From Planctomycetota bacterium (GTDB lineage: Bacteria; Planctomycetota; Phycisphaerae; WQYP01), in contig JAJYZY010000013.1 in NCBI GenBank assembly GCA_021799715.1, forward strand, positions 1 to 27,733: 27,733 nt of DNA, in the 5' to 3' direction. This document shows, one piece after another, positions 1 to 8,663 of the stretch. The position numbers and the translations under genes are program-made. Each line of letters starts with the position of its first letter. Position 1 is the first letter of the stretch. Under the pieces are notes generated by a model that was not told the origin of the DNA, searched no databases, and worked only from the letters and a program-made list of their open reading frames with translations.

Positions 1-1068
1 GCCCTCCAGCAGCGTCCAGGGGAATTCATCGCCGCGCACAATATGCTTAAGGAACATTTCCCACTGAATCTTGAACGCATTATCGTACGATTGCTGCGCG
101 GGAACCTCACTCCAGGCATCAAAATGATTCAATGGGCTGTCAATATCCGGATTCCACACCGCGCGGGGCGTGCCATTTAGTTGTTGCAGGACGCAGTTGC
201 GCAATGTGGCCACCGCGGAACCTTGCGTGCCATCGACCTGCAGGGTCAGCAGATCGTCGCGTCGCACGCGCACGGTCCAGGAACTGTTCATCTGGCAAAT
301 CACGCCATTCGGAAGTTCAAAGGTCGCATACGCCGCGTCATCTGCGGTGCAGGTGAATGGTTTGCCATTCTCGTCGTAACGGGTTTTCAGATGCGTTGCG
401 CCCAGGCAGGAAACCGCCTTGACCCCGCCGAAAAGATTATCCAGCAGGTATCGCCAATGGCAAAGCATATCCAGAATTATCCCGCCGCCATCTTCCTTGC
501 GGTAGTTCCAGCTTGGGCGCTGTGCCGCTATGGCACCGCCGTCGAAAACCCAGTACCCGAATTCACCACGAACCGAAAGTATTTCCCCAAAAAAGCCGGT
601 CTTAATCAACTGCTGCAACTTTAACATGCCGGGCAGAAACAATTTATCCTGCACCACCCCATTTTTCACGCCGGCTTTTTTTGCCAGTTGATACAACTCC
701 ATCGCCTCCGCCGAACTCACCGCCACGGGCTTCTCACAATAAACACTCTTGCCCGCGGCGATCGCCTGTTTCACCGCTGCCGCCCGGCGATCCGTTGTTT
801 GCGCGTCAAAATAAACGGCAAAATTCTTATCCGCCATGACCTTTTCCAACTCCGTGGAAATGGCTTTTATGCCCGTGGCGGCAGCCAGTTGCTCAAGTTT
901 GGATTTGTTGCGCCCGACAAGAATCGGATCAGGCATAATCCATTCATCATCATTAAGTTTCACGCCTCCCTGCTTAATAATGGCCGCAATTGAACGATAC
1001 AGGTGCTGATTGGTGCCCATGCGTCCCGTGACGCCGTTCATAATAATTCCAACCCGATGAACTTTCAT
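1..1068 (-). CDS. Gfo/Idh/MocA family oxidoreductase, 3' end outside window
   Basis: An open frame of 356 codons runs from ATG at 1068 to the left edge without a stop, so the C-terminus is missing. The family comprises NAD(P)-dependent dehydrogenases of sugars, inositols and related polyols; the substrate here cannot be read from sequence. The N-terminal Rossmann segment reads VHRVGIIMNGVTGRMG (about residues 3-18), with GVTGRMG in place of the usual GxGxxG. The family signature EKP is at about 113-115 (SVYCEKPVA). A GGGIILDMLCHW segment near 194-205 matches the conserved 'GG-x-x-x-D-x-x-x-H' region at the active site. The start is supported by AAGGAAG nine bases upstream. The gene is divergent from addB across 157 bases and stands alone here, so its pathway is unknown. 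Family confidence is high; specific function is not assignable. Confidence 0.92.
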   Translation of the reverse strand, partial: MKVHRVGIIMNGVTGRMGTNQHLYRSIAAIIKQGGVKLNDDEWIMPDPILVGRNKSKLEQLAAATGIKAISTELEKVMADKNFAVYFDAQTTDRRAAAVKQAIAAGKSVYCEKPVAVSSAEAMELYQLAKKAGVKNGVVQDKLFLPGMLKLQQLIKTGFFGEILSVRGEFGYWVFDGGAIAAQRPSWNYRKEDGGGIILDMLCHWRYLLDNLFGGVKAVSCLGATHLKTRYDENGKPFTCTADDAAYATFELPNGVICQMNSSWTVRVRRDDLLTLQVDGTQGSAVATLRNCVLQQLNGTPRAVWNPDIDSPLNHFDAWSEVPAQQSYDNAFKIQWEMFLKHIVRGDEFPWTLLEG

Positions 1069-1103
1069 GTTTCCACGCTTCCTTAAAAATAAACGATTCT
1101 CAA

Positions 1104-1112
1104 ATTGTACCA
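1104..1112 (-). promoter_or_regulatory. Candidate extended -10 promoter for the oxidoreductase
   Basis: On the minus strand this reads TGGTACAAT, an extended -10 element (TGn plus a 5/6 match to TATAAT). It lies about 35 bases upstream of the oxidoreductase ATG. There is no good -35 box at 17 bases, which extended -10 promoters tolerate. This is a pattern match only. Confidence 0.3.
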
Positions 1113-1161
1113 GAATTTTCAAATCCCGCGACTCTCGATCCGCACCCCCACACCCAACGCC

Positions 1162-1190
1162 TTGCGGATAATGCCGTCAGCGTCTATGTT
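1162..1190 (+). promoter_or_regulatory. Weak candidate sigma70-type promoter for addBA
   Basis: TTGCGG at 1162-1167 and TATGTT at 1185-1190 are separated by 17 bases and sit about 35 bases ahead of the addB start. Matches to consensus are 3/6 and 4/6, so only the spacing and position argue for it. Confidence 0.2.
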
Positions 1191-1225
1191 TCCACATTGT
1201 CGGAAGTATCGCACCGGACAGTGTT

Positions 1226-4200
1226 ATGGCCGTTCAGTTTGTCATTGGTCGCGCGGGCACGGGAAAGACGCAATACTGTGTTGATGCGCTTTCCGCTGCT
1301 TCCACTGCCGATCCACTGGGGCCGCCGCTTTTTTGGATTATGCCCGAGCAGGCGACGTTCATGTCGGAACAAAGACTGATCGCCGCTCCCGACTTTTCCG
1401 GCAGTTTCCGCATCCATGTGGTAGGATTCCGTCAATTATGCCGCTTTCTGGCAACCGAATTGAAGCTGACACCGGGGCGGGAAATTTCTCCCATTGGCCG
1501 ACAATTGCTGCTGGCCCGGACGGTTCACGCCTGCCGTGATCGGCTGACTGCCTATCAGAAAGTGGCAAGTCTGCCGGGATTCCTCGCAAGTCTGGACAGA
1601 ACGCTCCGCGAATTAATTCAAGCTCGGCAAAGCTCTGAACAACTGCGGGTGGCCGCCAGAAAATTGCAAGCGGAATTGCCGCAGAATCTCGGGCATATTG
1701 GCGGCTCGCTATTAGCCGATAAGCTTCACGATCTGGCCTTGCTGCTGGAAACCTGGGACCATGTCCGCCCAGCCAATGACTTTGACGCTGAAATGTTGCC
1801 GACAATTATTGAAAATGCCATGGCCCGCGTTGAGCGCCTGAAGGGCACATCGGTGTATGTGGACGCATTCAGTTCCATGAGCGTGATGGAGACGGAGCTT
1901 CTGTCGCTGCTGGCAAAAAAAGCCGATACCGTGGTCATCACACTGCTGGCAGATCCAGCCAGCCCGGTATTCAGCGATCCGTTGGCAGCACCAGCCGCAT
2001 TAGGTGTATTTCACAGAACTGAGCAATTGTATCAACGATTGATGCGACAATTTCAAATATCCGGTGTCATGGTTGAAAATCCGATATTTTTACATACTCC
2101 TCATCGCTTGCGCCGATGTCCGGCGTTGGCGCACCTGGAGTCACAGCTTTTCAATGGTGATTTTAACCCCTCGACCCCGATAACATCGGATCAGGCGATA
2201 GAATTGCTGGCCTGCCCATCGCCGGAGGAAGAAGTGCTTGACGCCGGGCGGCGCATTCAGGCGATGGTGGCCGGGGGGATGCGATACCGGGACATCGGCG
2301 TGGTGGTCACGGATTTGGCGGCTTACGCTCCGCTGATTGACACGACCTTTGCGGCATTAAAGATTCCGTTTTTTCTGGATCAACGGCAAAGCCTGAAATT
2401 TCATCCACTGGTAGATTTCTTGCGCAGCTTGACCACATTAATTCGAAGGGATTTTTCCCGCGCGGATATTTTGTCCCTGGTTAAAACATCCTTGACCGGC
2501 ATGAATCGCGCCCAGTTGTACACACTGGAAAATTATTTTTTGGCCCACGGCATTCAGCGCGACACACTGGACTCGAACTGGCAATGGAAACAATTACCCG
2601 CGGACGAAGAAAATGACCAGCCTTCCGCGGATGACATAAAGAACCTGAAAGAAATTAATGCGACGCGAAGGCAACTGCGGCGCGCTTTGGAGCCGTGGAT
2701 CACGCTGAATTTAAAGGCCCAAAATCCACAGCCGATCGCCGCATTTGCCGTATCGGTCATAACTGTTCTGGACTCCATGCATGTCGGCACAATCATGGAA
2801 CAATGGATACAACAGGCGCTCTCCGATGGCTCGCCGGAACTGGCGCAAATTCATCAACAGGCCTGGTCGGAGTGTCTGGATATGCTCCGGGAAATGGCCG
2901 CACTTTCAGAGAATCATGCGCACAGCGCAGCGGAGTTTTCCCAATTATTACAAACGCTTCTGGACAATTTGACATTGGGCCTGATTCCGCCGGCGGTGGA
3001 TCAGGTGTTGATCAGTTCCGCCCAGCGCTCCCGCCATCCGGAGCTTAAAGCTGTTCTTATCATCGGCGCGTTGGAAACAATGATGCCCCGAGTGGCCGCG
3101 GAAGATGGCATGATAAATAACGCCGATCGGCGTCAACTTAAGCCCATTCTCGGCGACGCGCTGAATCTGGACACCGCCGAAGATTTTATGGAGGCGGCAT
3201 TTTTCGATTATGTAGCGTTTACCCGCGCGGCTGAGAAGTTAATCATCAGTTATCCCGCCGCCGATGCCGATGGGCGTAAAACGTCGCCCAGCATCTACAT
3301 GAACCGCATAGGCGCATTATTCCGCGATGTTTCCACCACGTTTATGGAATCAGCCGATATCCGGTGGCCGGATTTTGCGGCCCTGGACGAACTGATCCGC
3401 TGGGTTCTTTTGGAAGCGGCGGATAACAGCCCCGGATTCTCCAGACGGCCTGATTCCGCCCGGATCGCTTTGGCACAGCAATGGCTTGCCGATCATGGCG
3501 ATCCGGCGGTCCGCAGACGTTGGCAGCAGGCTTTGGCGGCACAAAATAGAGCAGCCATCCCACCGCTTCCCGAAGATCTGGGCCGATTGAGCCTTGGGCC
3601 CGCGGTATTCAGTGTCAGTGAATTGGAGACGTATGCCGCCTGTCCGTTACGGCATTTTTACCAGTACACGCTGCATCTGCGGCAGCGACCGCAATGGCAG
3701 ATTGATGCGCGTAATCTCGGCATGATCTACCATAAGGCTCTGGAGGTTTTTTACCGCGCGGTCATTGATGGCTCACTGCCGTGGCCCGATTGCGAGGAAA
3801 AACAATTCACCAAAATACTTTCCGAGGCCATTGCGGAAAGCACCCGTGCCCTTGCGGCCGATGCGATTGCGGACGCATTGGAACTGCAGGCGATTGTTAA
3901 ACCCATGCAGCGGCACCTGGGTATTATCCTTGAGGCACAACGCCGCGCGGCGCAAGGCAATCATCTTCGGGCTATCGCGACGGAACTGCGCTTCGGCAAC
4001 TTTTCGGACAATTATGGGGCATCACCGATGTTATCGGCAATTGAGTTGGGGGATGCCGGCCAATCACTGTTATTGCGCGGCAAAATAGACCGCCTGGATG
4101 TTGCCCCTATGGGAAAGGCCATGCTCGTGGATTACAAATCCGGAGCCAAGACATTTCATTTCGGGTATTTTCTGCAAGGCCTGGATTTGCAATTGGTGGC

Positions 4201-4753
4201 CTACATGCTGGCGGTGCGCGGAAGAACAATCAACGGCAAAGGCCCGTTAAAACCGATTGCCGCATTTTATTACCCGTTGCGGCCGCCGGAAGTTTCAGCA
4301 CCGACCGGAAAGGATCAGAGAACTTTGACCCCGGCGGATTCACAGTACTACAAGAAGTGCAAGCCAGATGGACCATTTGATAACAGCGCCATTGACATCC
4401 TGGATTCAAGTGTGGAAGCGGGCCAATCCAGTGCGTGGTTTAAAATTGCTTTGACAAAAGAGGGTAAACCGCACGCCATTGCCAATGGCGGTTTGGAGCA
4501 CGAACTGTTTGCCGCGACGCTCAATGAGGGATTGCAGATCATGCGCAGGATCGCCCGGGAAATAAAGGAAGGTCATATTGCACCGTTGCCATTCAGGGCG
4601 GGCACGACCACACCCTGCGACACTTGTGACTTCAAAAGCATTTGCCCGTTTGACCGCCAACGCGGCATATACCGAAGTATCGAAACCGACGCCAAAACGG
4701 CTCGATCCGAATTCCAGGAAAAATTGACCTTCCAGGGTGTGGAGCAACAATGA
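1226..4753 (+). CDS. addB: AddB, ATP-dependent nuclease subunit B (iron-sulfur PD-(D/E)XK nuclease)
   Basis: This 1175-residue protein matches AddB in length and layout. AddB pairs with AddA to unwind and degrade broken DNA ends and prepare 3' tails for RecA. The N-terminus has a Walker A motif, GRAGTGKT (about 8-15). The C-terminal nuclease shows IDRLD and VDYKSG, giving catalytic D955, D969 and K971. Four cysteines, C806 (YAACPLRHF) and C1131, C1134, C1140 (CDTCDFKSIC), have the spacing of the AddB 4Fe-4S staple that holds the nuclease domain closed. The gene begins an addBA pair and its last four bases, ATGA, contain the addA start. The Shine-Dalgarno sequence before ATG 1226 is poor (GGAC six bases upstream), so the start is slightly uncertain, but the Walker A so close to the N-terminus supports it. 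Confidence 0.93.
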   Translation: MAVQFVIGRAGTGKTQYCVDALSAASTADPLGPPLFWIMPEQATFMSEQRLIAAPDFSGSFRIHVVGFRQLCRFLATELKLTPGREISPIGRQLLLARTVHACRDRLTAYQKVASLPGFLASLDRTLRELIQARQSSEQLRVAARKLQAELPQNLGHIGGSLLADKLHDLALLLETWDHVRPANDFDAEMLPTIIENAMARVERLKGTSVYVDAFSSMSVMETELLSLLAKKADTVVITLLADPASPVFSDPLAAPAALGVFHRTEQLYQRLMRQFQISGVMVENPIFLHTPHRLRRCPALAHLESQLFNGDFNPSTPITSDQAIELLACPSPEEEVLDAGRRIQAMVAGGMRYRDIGVVVTDLAAYAPLIDTTFAALKIPFFLDQRQSLKFHPLVDFLRSLTTLIRRDFSRADILSLVKTSLTGMNRAQLYTLENYFLAHGIQRDTLDSNWQWKQLPADEENDQPSADDIKNLKEINATRRQLRRALEPWITLNLKAQNPQPIAAFAVSVITVLDSMHVGTIMEQWIQQALSDGSPELAQIHQQAWSECLDMLREMAALSENHAHSAAEFSQLLQTLLDNLTLGLIPPAVDQVLISSAQRSRHPELKAVLIIGALETMMPRVAAEDGMINNADRRQLKPILGDALNLDTAEDFMEAAFFDYVAFTRAAEKLIISYPAADADGRKTSPSIYMNRIGALFRDVSTTFMESADIRWPDFAALDELIRWVLLEAADNSPGFSRRPDSARIALAQQWLADHGDPAVRRRWQQALAAQNRAAIPPLPEDLGRLSLGPAVFSVSELETYAACPLRHFYQYTLHLRQRPQWQIDARNLGMIYHKALEVFYRAVIDGSLPWPDCEEKQFTKILSEAIAESTRALAADAIADALELQAIVKPMQRHLGIILEAQRRAAQGNHLRAIATELRFGNFSDNYGASPMLSAIELGDAGQSLLLRGKIDRLDVAPMGKAMLVDYKSGAKTFHFGYFLQGLDLQLVAYMLAVRGRTINGKGPLKPIAAFYYPLRPPEVSAPTGKDQRTLTPADSQYYKKCKPDGPFDNSAIDILDSSVEAGQSSAWFKIALTKEGKPHAIANGGLEHELFAATLNEGLQIMRRIAREIKEGHIAPLPFRAGTTTPCDTCDFKSICPFDRQRGIYRSIETDAKTARSEFQEKLTFQGVEQQ

Positions 4754-7700
4754 CCGGCCGAAACGACCACACGAAGCAATCCACCATTAAAGCGCCAACC
4801 GAAGCGCAGCGACGCGCCATTGCGCACCAATACGGTGAGATGGTTGTGCTGGCCGGGGCTGGTTCCGGCAAAACCGCGACGCTGGCTGAGCGTTGCGCCG
4901 CATTGGTAACACGGGGTTCGGAGCCTTGTGATGTGCGGGAATTGCTGGTTTTGACATTCACGCGTGAGGCCGCGGATGAAATGCGCAGCCGCATCGCGAT
5001 GGCCATACGTCAGGCGGGCGGTCAAAGCGGTCATCCGTTCAGGTTCCGGCTCAATGAGCAGGCGGCATTGGCGGACACTGCGCAAATCAGCACATTCCAC
5101 GCGTTTTGTAACTGGGTGGCGAAAACCTGGTTCATGTGTTGCCGCGTCGACCCCGGATTTACCCTGCTCAATGAGCACCAGTCCGCCTTGTTGCAAACCG
5201 ACGCAATACGGGAAGCGGCCCGGACATTTATGGCCGCGGATCATCCGCAACACCGGGAGTTCATGGAAGTTTTTGATCTCTACGCGGGTGCCGCGCCGGA
5301 AAAACTTGAAACATTGATTTGGCCGGTCTTGCGTACCATGGATACGGTGGTTGATCCCGATGCATGGAGCCGCGATGCGGCAGAGGCCGGTGACCACGAA
5401 GTTCGAAAAACCATTGAGGCTTTCATCGGGCAAAAACAGCGACGGCTGAACGAATTGGCGTTGATGCTGGCAGCCAATGCCCAGGAGGCAAAGCTCTTTG
5501 ACGCGGACAATAAGAAATCCATGTATGACGGATTGCTCTCCGCCGCGACCGCGGCACGGGAAGCGGCAGACATTCTGGAAAAGCCCATTGCCTCGGCGTG
5601 GCAAGCCGCACGCACAATTCTTGCCGCAGCGGCCTTTGCCAAACAGATTCGATTCACCGATGCTCTGGATCGCACTGAGGCCGACCACTTTAAGACTGGA
5701 ACGTATCAACCACTGAAAGAGGCTTTCACCGATTTATGCAATGAACTAGCCGCCTCGGAAATCGCGACACTTCAGTTTCTGGAAGCCGCTAGCCGCAGGC
5801 GCATCGGGACCATTTTGACCTTTGTCGGCACTGTGCGGCAGGCGTATCAGCAACTAAAATCGGCTCAACAGCAGCTTGATTATTCTGATTTGGAACGCAC
5901 TGTCATGACGGCGCTCTCCACGCCGGACAATGCCCTAAAGGCGATCCTGCACCGGCGATTTCGTCATATCCTGGTGGATGAATATCAGGATATTAATCCC
6001 GTACAACAGCGGCTAATCGAATTGCTTTACCGGGGTGAACAACCCATGGGCGGGTTAGCGCCCGGCTCGCTATTCGGCGTTGGTGATGTGCTGCAAAGCA
6101 TTTACGGATTTCGGGGCAGCGAGCCACGAATCCTGCATGATAAGGTTGCAACACTCAAACAACATGGAAACGAAGCCCACGTCATAACCATGCGGGAAAA
6201 CTTCCGCACCCTGCCGCCGCTGGTTGATGCCCTTAATGCCATTATTTTTCCAATGCTGCAAATGGTGGAGCCAGATTCGAGTTCCGGCGGGATTCCCATG
6301 GCCGCCTTGGCCGATCTTCATCATGGCCGCAAGGCCGGCGGCCCGGACGAATATCCGGGCATACCGGTGGAACTGCATGTGTTAACCAAATCAGATCAGG
6401 AATCCCATGGGAATGGTGATTCCGCGGATTTTTCCGCGGCCCCGGACAGGGACGATCCAATTGCGGAAATGCAGGCCGATGAACTGGAGGCCGCGCGAAT
6501 CGGCGAGTTGATTCTGGAGATGCGGCGGAGCGACGGGATCGGCGGGCCTGAGCCGCGACGAACAGAGTTCAAGGACATCGCCATTCTTTTGCGTGCGCCG
6601 AGCCGCCGCGCACCGCATTACGTTCGAATACTCAACGCCATGGGCATTGCCGCCAATGCCGTTTTGACCACCGGCTTTTTCGAGTCCAGCGAGGTGCTGG
6701 AAGTGCTTGATATTTTGCGGGTGCTGGATAATCCGGCGCAGGATATTCCGCTGGCGGGAGTGCTGTTGGGGCCCATCGGCGGCTGCACGGTCGCCGAGTT
6801 GGCCCTTGTGCGGAAAGCGGTGAATGGACACATTCCGTTTTATCAGGCCGTAGAAGCTTTTGCTTCCCGTGTGGACCGCGACCCAGCCCATCGGGCGGCG
6901 GCGGAAAAAATAACCGGCGCACTGGCAATCCTGGAACGCTGGAGATCGTTGCTGCGCACGGAAACGCTGGTCAATGGATTGGCACGAATCCTGCGGGAGG
7001 CTGGTTTACTCAATCAGGCCGCCGCGACGCCCGGCGGGCACCAGCGCCTGGCGAATCTGGGGCTTTTACAGCAACGGGCGCTGGAATTTTCCGGGTCGGA
7101 TTTACAGAGTCTGTCAAGATTTTTGAATTTTATTGAGCGATTGCAGGACGAACGGGATTTGGGGGAGGCGGCACCGCCGGCGGGCAACACGGTTCGAATA
7201 ATGTCGATTCACGGCAGCAAAGGCCTTGAGTTTCCAGTGGTCTTCGTGGCGGGGCTGGGAACCAGCTTTAATAAACGTGATCTGCAGCAACGGCTGCTGG
7301 TGGATAGGGAAAAGGGCATCGGGATTACGGTTCTTGATGACAATGGAGTGCTGGCGCACGATTCGCCCAGGCGAGCGATTCTTGCCGAAGAGAAATGGGC
7401 CCGGCTGATTCAGGAAGAAGCACGCCTGTTGTATGTCGCCATGACACGGGCCAGGGATCGATTGGTGCTGGTCGGGCGAGCGGCGGAAAAATCCGTCGAA
7501 AAATGGTCCGGCGTTTCCTTGCCGGGATCATCCAATCGCCGCAAACAATTAACAAAATCCGCGAATTGTCCGCTGGCCTGGCTGGGTCCCATCTTCAGTC
7601 AGTATCGCAACACGCCGAACCAGAGCGAAACTCCGCCTCTTCTAGCCCTTCATCTGATATCCGAAAATATGGTAATGCATCGTGACGATGACACCGGGGG

Positions 7701-8553
7701 ACATGCTCCGGAGTTTCCCCCCAACACAGCCGCGGAGAGCAAGGCAGAGGATATTGGCACTACCGCAGGCGATGGTGAGCGATTGACGACGATGTTCAAC
7801 CGCATTACCAAGCCCTATGCTTTCACAGCATTCACACGTCTACCTGCGGTTGCCAGCGTAAGCCGACTGAAATCCCTTGGTCATGACGATTTTGAATCGC
7901 CCGCGTTTATCCTGGATGCTCCATCGCGCGGCATTGAATCGGATGGCACCGAAAAAGGTTCCGGGCTGGCATTGGGGCTAATCATGCACCGAGTAATGCA
8001 GCGCTTGGATTTAACGCACACCGGAAGCGAAACGTTGCTGGTGGAAGCATTAACTGAATTGCGGACGCTGGGCTATTTGTCCGCCGAGGAAATGACGCTG
8101 GTCGATCGTCAGGCGCTGCTCTGGTTTTTTGCCACGCCGTTGGGGCAACGGCTGCGCACTGCGGCACAAAAGTCGGGCCAACATCATCAGGTGCGACGGG
8201 AAATAAGCTTCCTGTGGTCGATGCCGGCTCTAAGCCTGCGGCTAAATGGTGCCGCGGCAACTGGAAATGCGGCAGTGCATGAAGCAACAAAACAGCCGGC
8301 CGCACCGGCGGGACAACTGGAACCGATGCTTATTCGCGGGACCATTGATGCACTGCTGATTGAACCGGATAATGTTGAAATTGTTGACTATAAAACCGAC
8401 GCCCCGGAACTTATTGCTCAACGACTGGCGGCCTATCGGCAGCAGGTGGGGTATTATGCCAAAGCGGCAAGTGATATTCTCAAGAAGCCGGTTCAGCGCA
8501 CTTCACTGGTATTTTTTTCCGCCCGGCAGATTGATGTCCAAACATTTTCATAA
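4750..8553 (+). CDS. addA: AddA, UvrD-family helicase-nuclease subunit A
   Basis: This 1267-residue superfamily 1A helicase has a C-terminal nuclease. Helicase motifs seen in order are Walker A AGAGSGKT (35-42), Walker B VDEYQD (409-414), HGSKGLEFPVVF (from about 821) and motif VI LYVAMTRARDR (from about 894). The RecB-type nuclease motif is IDALL...VDYKTD, giving D1200, D1213 and K1215. With AddB it forms the 3'-5' translocase and second nuclease of the AddAB end-processing complex. The ATG overlaps the addB stop as ATGA, implying translational coupling and a 1:1 product ratio. All key residues are present, so both nuclease centres should be active. Assignment is firm. The symbol follows Gram-positive and alphaproteobacterial usage; RexA is a synonym in some groups. 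Confidence 0.95.
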   Translation: MTGRNDHTKQSTIKAPTEAQRRAIAHQYGEMVVLAGAGSGKTATLAERCAALVTRGSEPCDVRELLVLTFTREAADEMRSRIAMAIRQAGGQSGHPFRFRLNEQAALADTAQISTFHAFCNWVAKTWFMCCRVDPGFTLLNEHQSALLQTDAIREAARTFMAADHPQHREFMEVFDLYAGAAPEKLETLIWPVLRTMDTVVDPDAWSRDAAEAGDHEVRKTIEAFIGQKQRRLNELALMLAANAQEAKLFDADNKKSMYDGLLSAATAAREAADILEKPIASAWQAARTILAAAAFAKQIRFTDALDRTEADHFKTGTYQPLKEAFTDLCNELAASEIATLQFLEAASRRRIGTILTFVGTVRQAYQQLKSAQQQLDYSDLERTVMTALSTPDNALKAILHRRFRHILVDEYQDINPVQQRLIELLYRGEQPMGGLAPGSLFGVGDVLQSIYGFRGSEPRILHDKVATLKQHGNEAHVITMRENFRTLPPLVDALNAIIFPMLQMVEPDSSSGGIPMAALADLHHGRKAGGPDEYPGIPVELHVLTKSDQESHGNGDSADFSAAPDRDDPIAEMQADELEAARIGELILEMRRSDGIGGPEPRRTEFKDIAILLRAPSRRAPHYVRILNAMGIAANAVLTTGFFESSEVLEVLDILRVLDNPAQDIPLAGVLLGPIGGCTVAELALVRKAVNGHIPFYQAVEAFASRVDRDPAHRAAAEKITGALAILERWRSLLRTETLVNGLARILREAGLLNQAAATPGGHQRLANLGLLQQRALEFSGSDLQSLSRFLNFIERLQDERDLGEAAPPAGNTVRIMSIHGSKGLEFPVVFVAGLGTSFNKRDLQQRLLVDREKGIGITVLDDNGVLAHDSPRRAILAEEKWARLIQEEARLLYVAMTRARDRLVLVGRAAEKSVEKWSGVSLPGSSNRRKQLTKSANCPLAWLGPIFSQYRNTPNQSETPPLLALHLISENMVMHRDDDTGGHAPEFPPNTAAESKAEDIGTTAGDGERLTTMFNRITKPYAFTAFTRLPAVASVSRLKSLGHDDFESPAFILDAPSRGIESDGTEKGSGLALGLIMHRVMQRLDLTHTGSETLLVEALTELRTLGYLSAEEMTLVDRQALLWFFATPLGQRLRTAAQKSGQHHQVRREISFLWSMPALSLRLNGAAATGNAAVHEATKQPAAPAGQLEPMLIRGTIDALLIEPDNVEIVDYKTDAPELIAQRLAAYRQQVGYYAKAASDILKKPVQRTSLVFFSARQIDVQTFS

Positions 8554-8583
8554 CGGCGAATGGCAATGCGCGCAACTTCGGAT

Positions 8584-8643
8584 CGGCGGATAAATTCGTT
8601 CAGGCTGGCAGGTCACCGCCGCTTGCCGTATCTTTATCCGCCG
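8584..8643. repeat. 11-bp perfect inverted repeat between addA and hom
   Basis: The arms CGGCGGATAAA (8584-8594) and TTTATCCGCCG (8633-8643) are perfect reverse complements enclosing a 38-base loop. The loop has its own short GGCA/TGCC pairing. The structure begins about 30 bases after the addA stop and ends 11 bases before the hom Shine-Dalgarno. It lacks a following U-run, so it is not a textbook intrinsic terminator. It could end addBA transcripts, stabilise their 3' end, or act as an operator or leader element for hom. Confidence 0.55.
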
Positions 8644-8654
8644 GATTTAGCATT

Positions 8655-8658
8655 GGAG
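8655..8658 (+). promoter_or_regulatory. Shine-Dalgarno that fixes the hom start
   Basis: GGAG lies five bases before ATG 8664. An alternative in-frame GTG at 8658 would overlap this box, so ATG 8664 is preferred and the protein loses two residues (Met-Val) relative to the longest reading. Confidence 0.6.
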
Positions 8659-8663
8659 TGGTC

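Noticed and set aside
181..624. 147-codon plus-strand open frame
   Set aside because: Antisense to the oxidoreductase, which is open across the whole interval and carries family motifs.
4573..5709. 378-codon open frame antisense to the end of addB and start of addA
   Set aside because: It shadows two well-supported genes, shows no recognisable domain, and has the Arg/Cys/Gly-rich composition of a non-coding frame.
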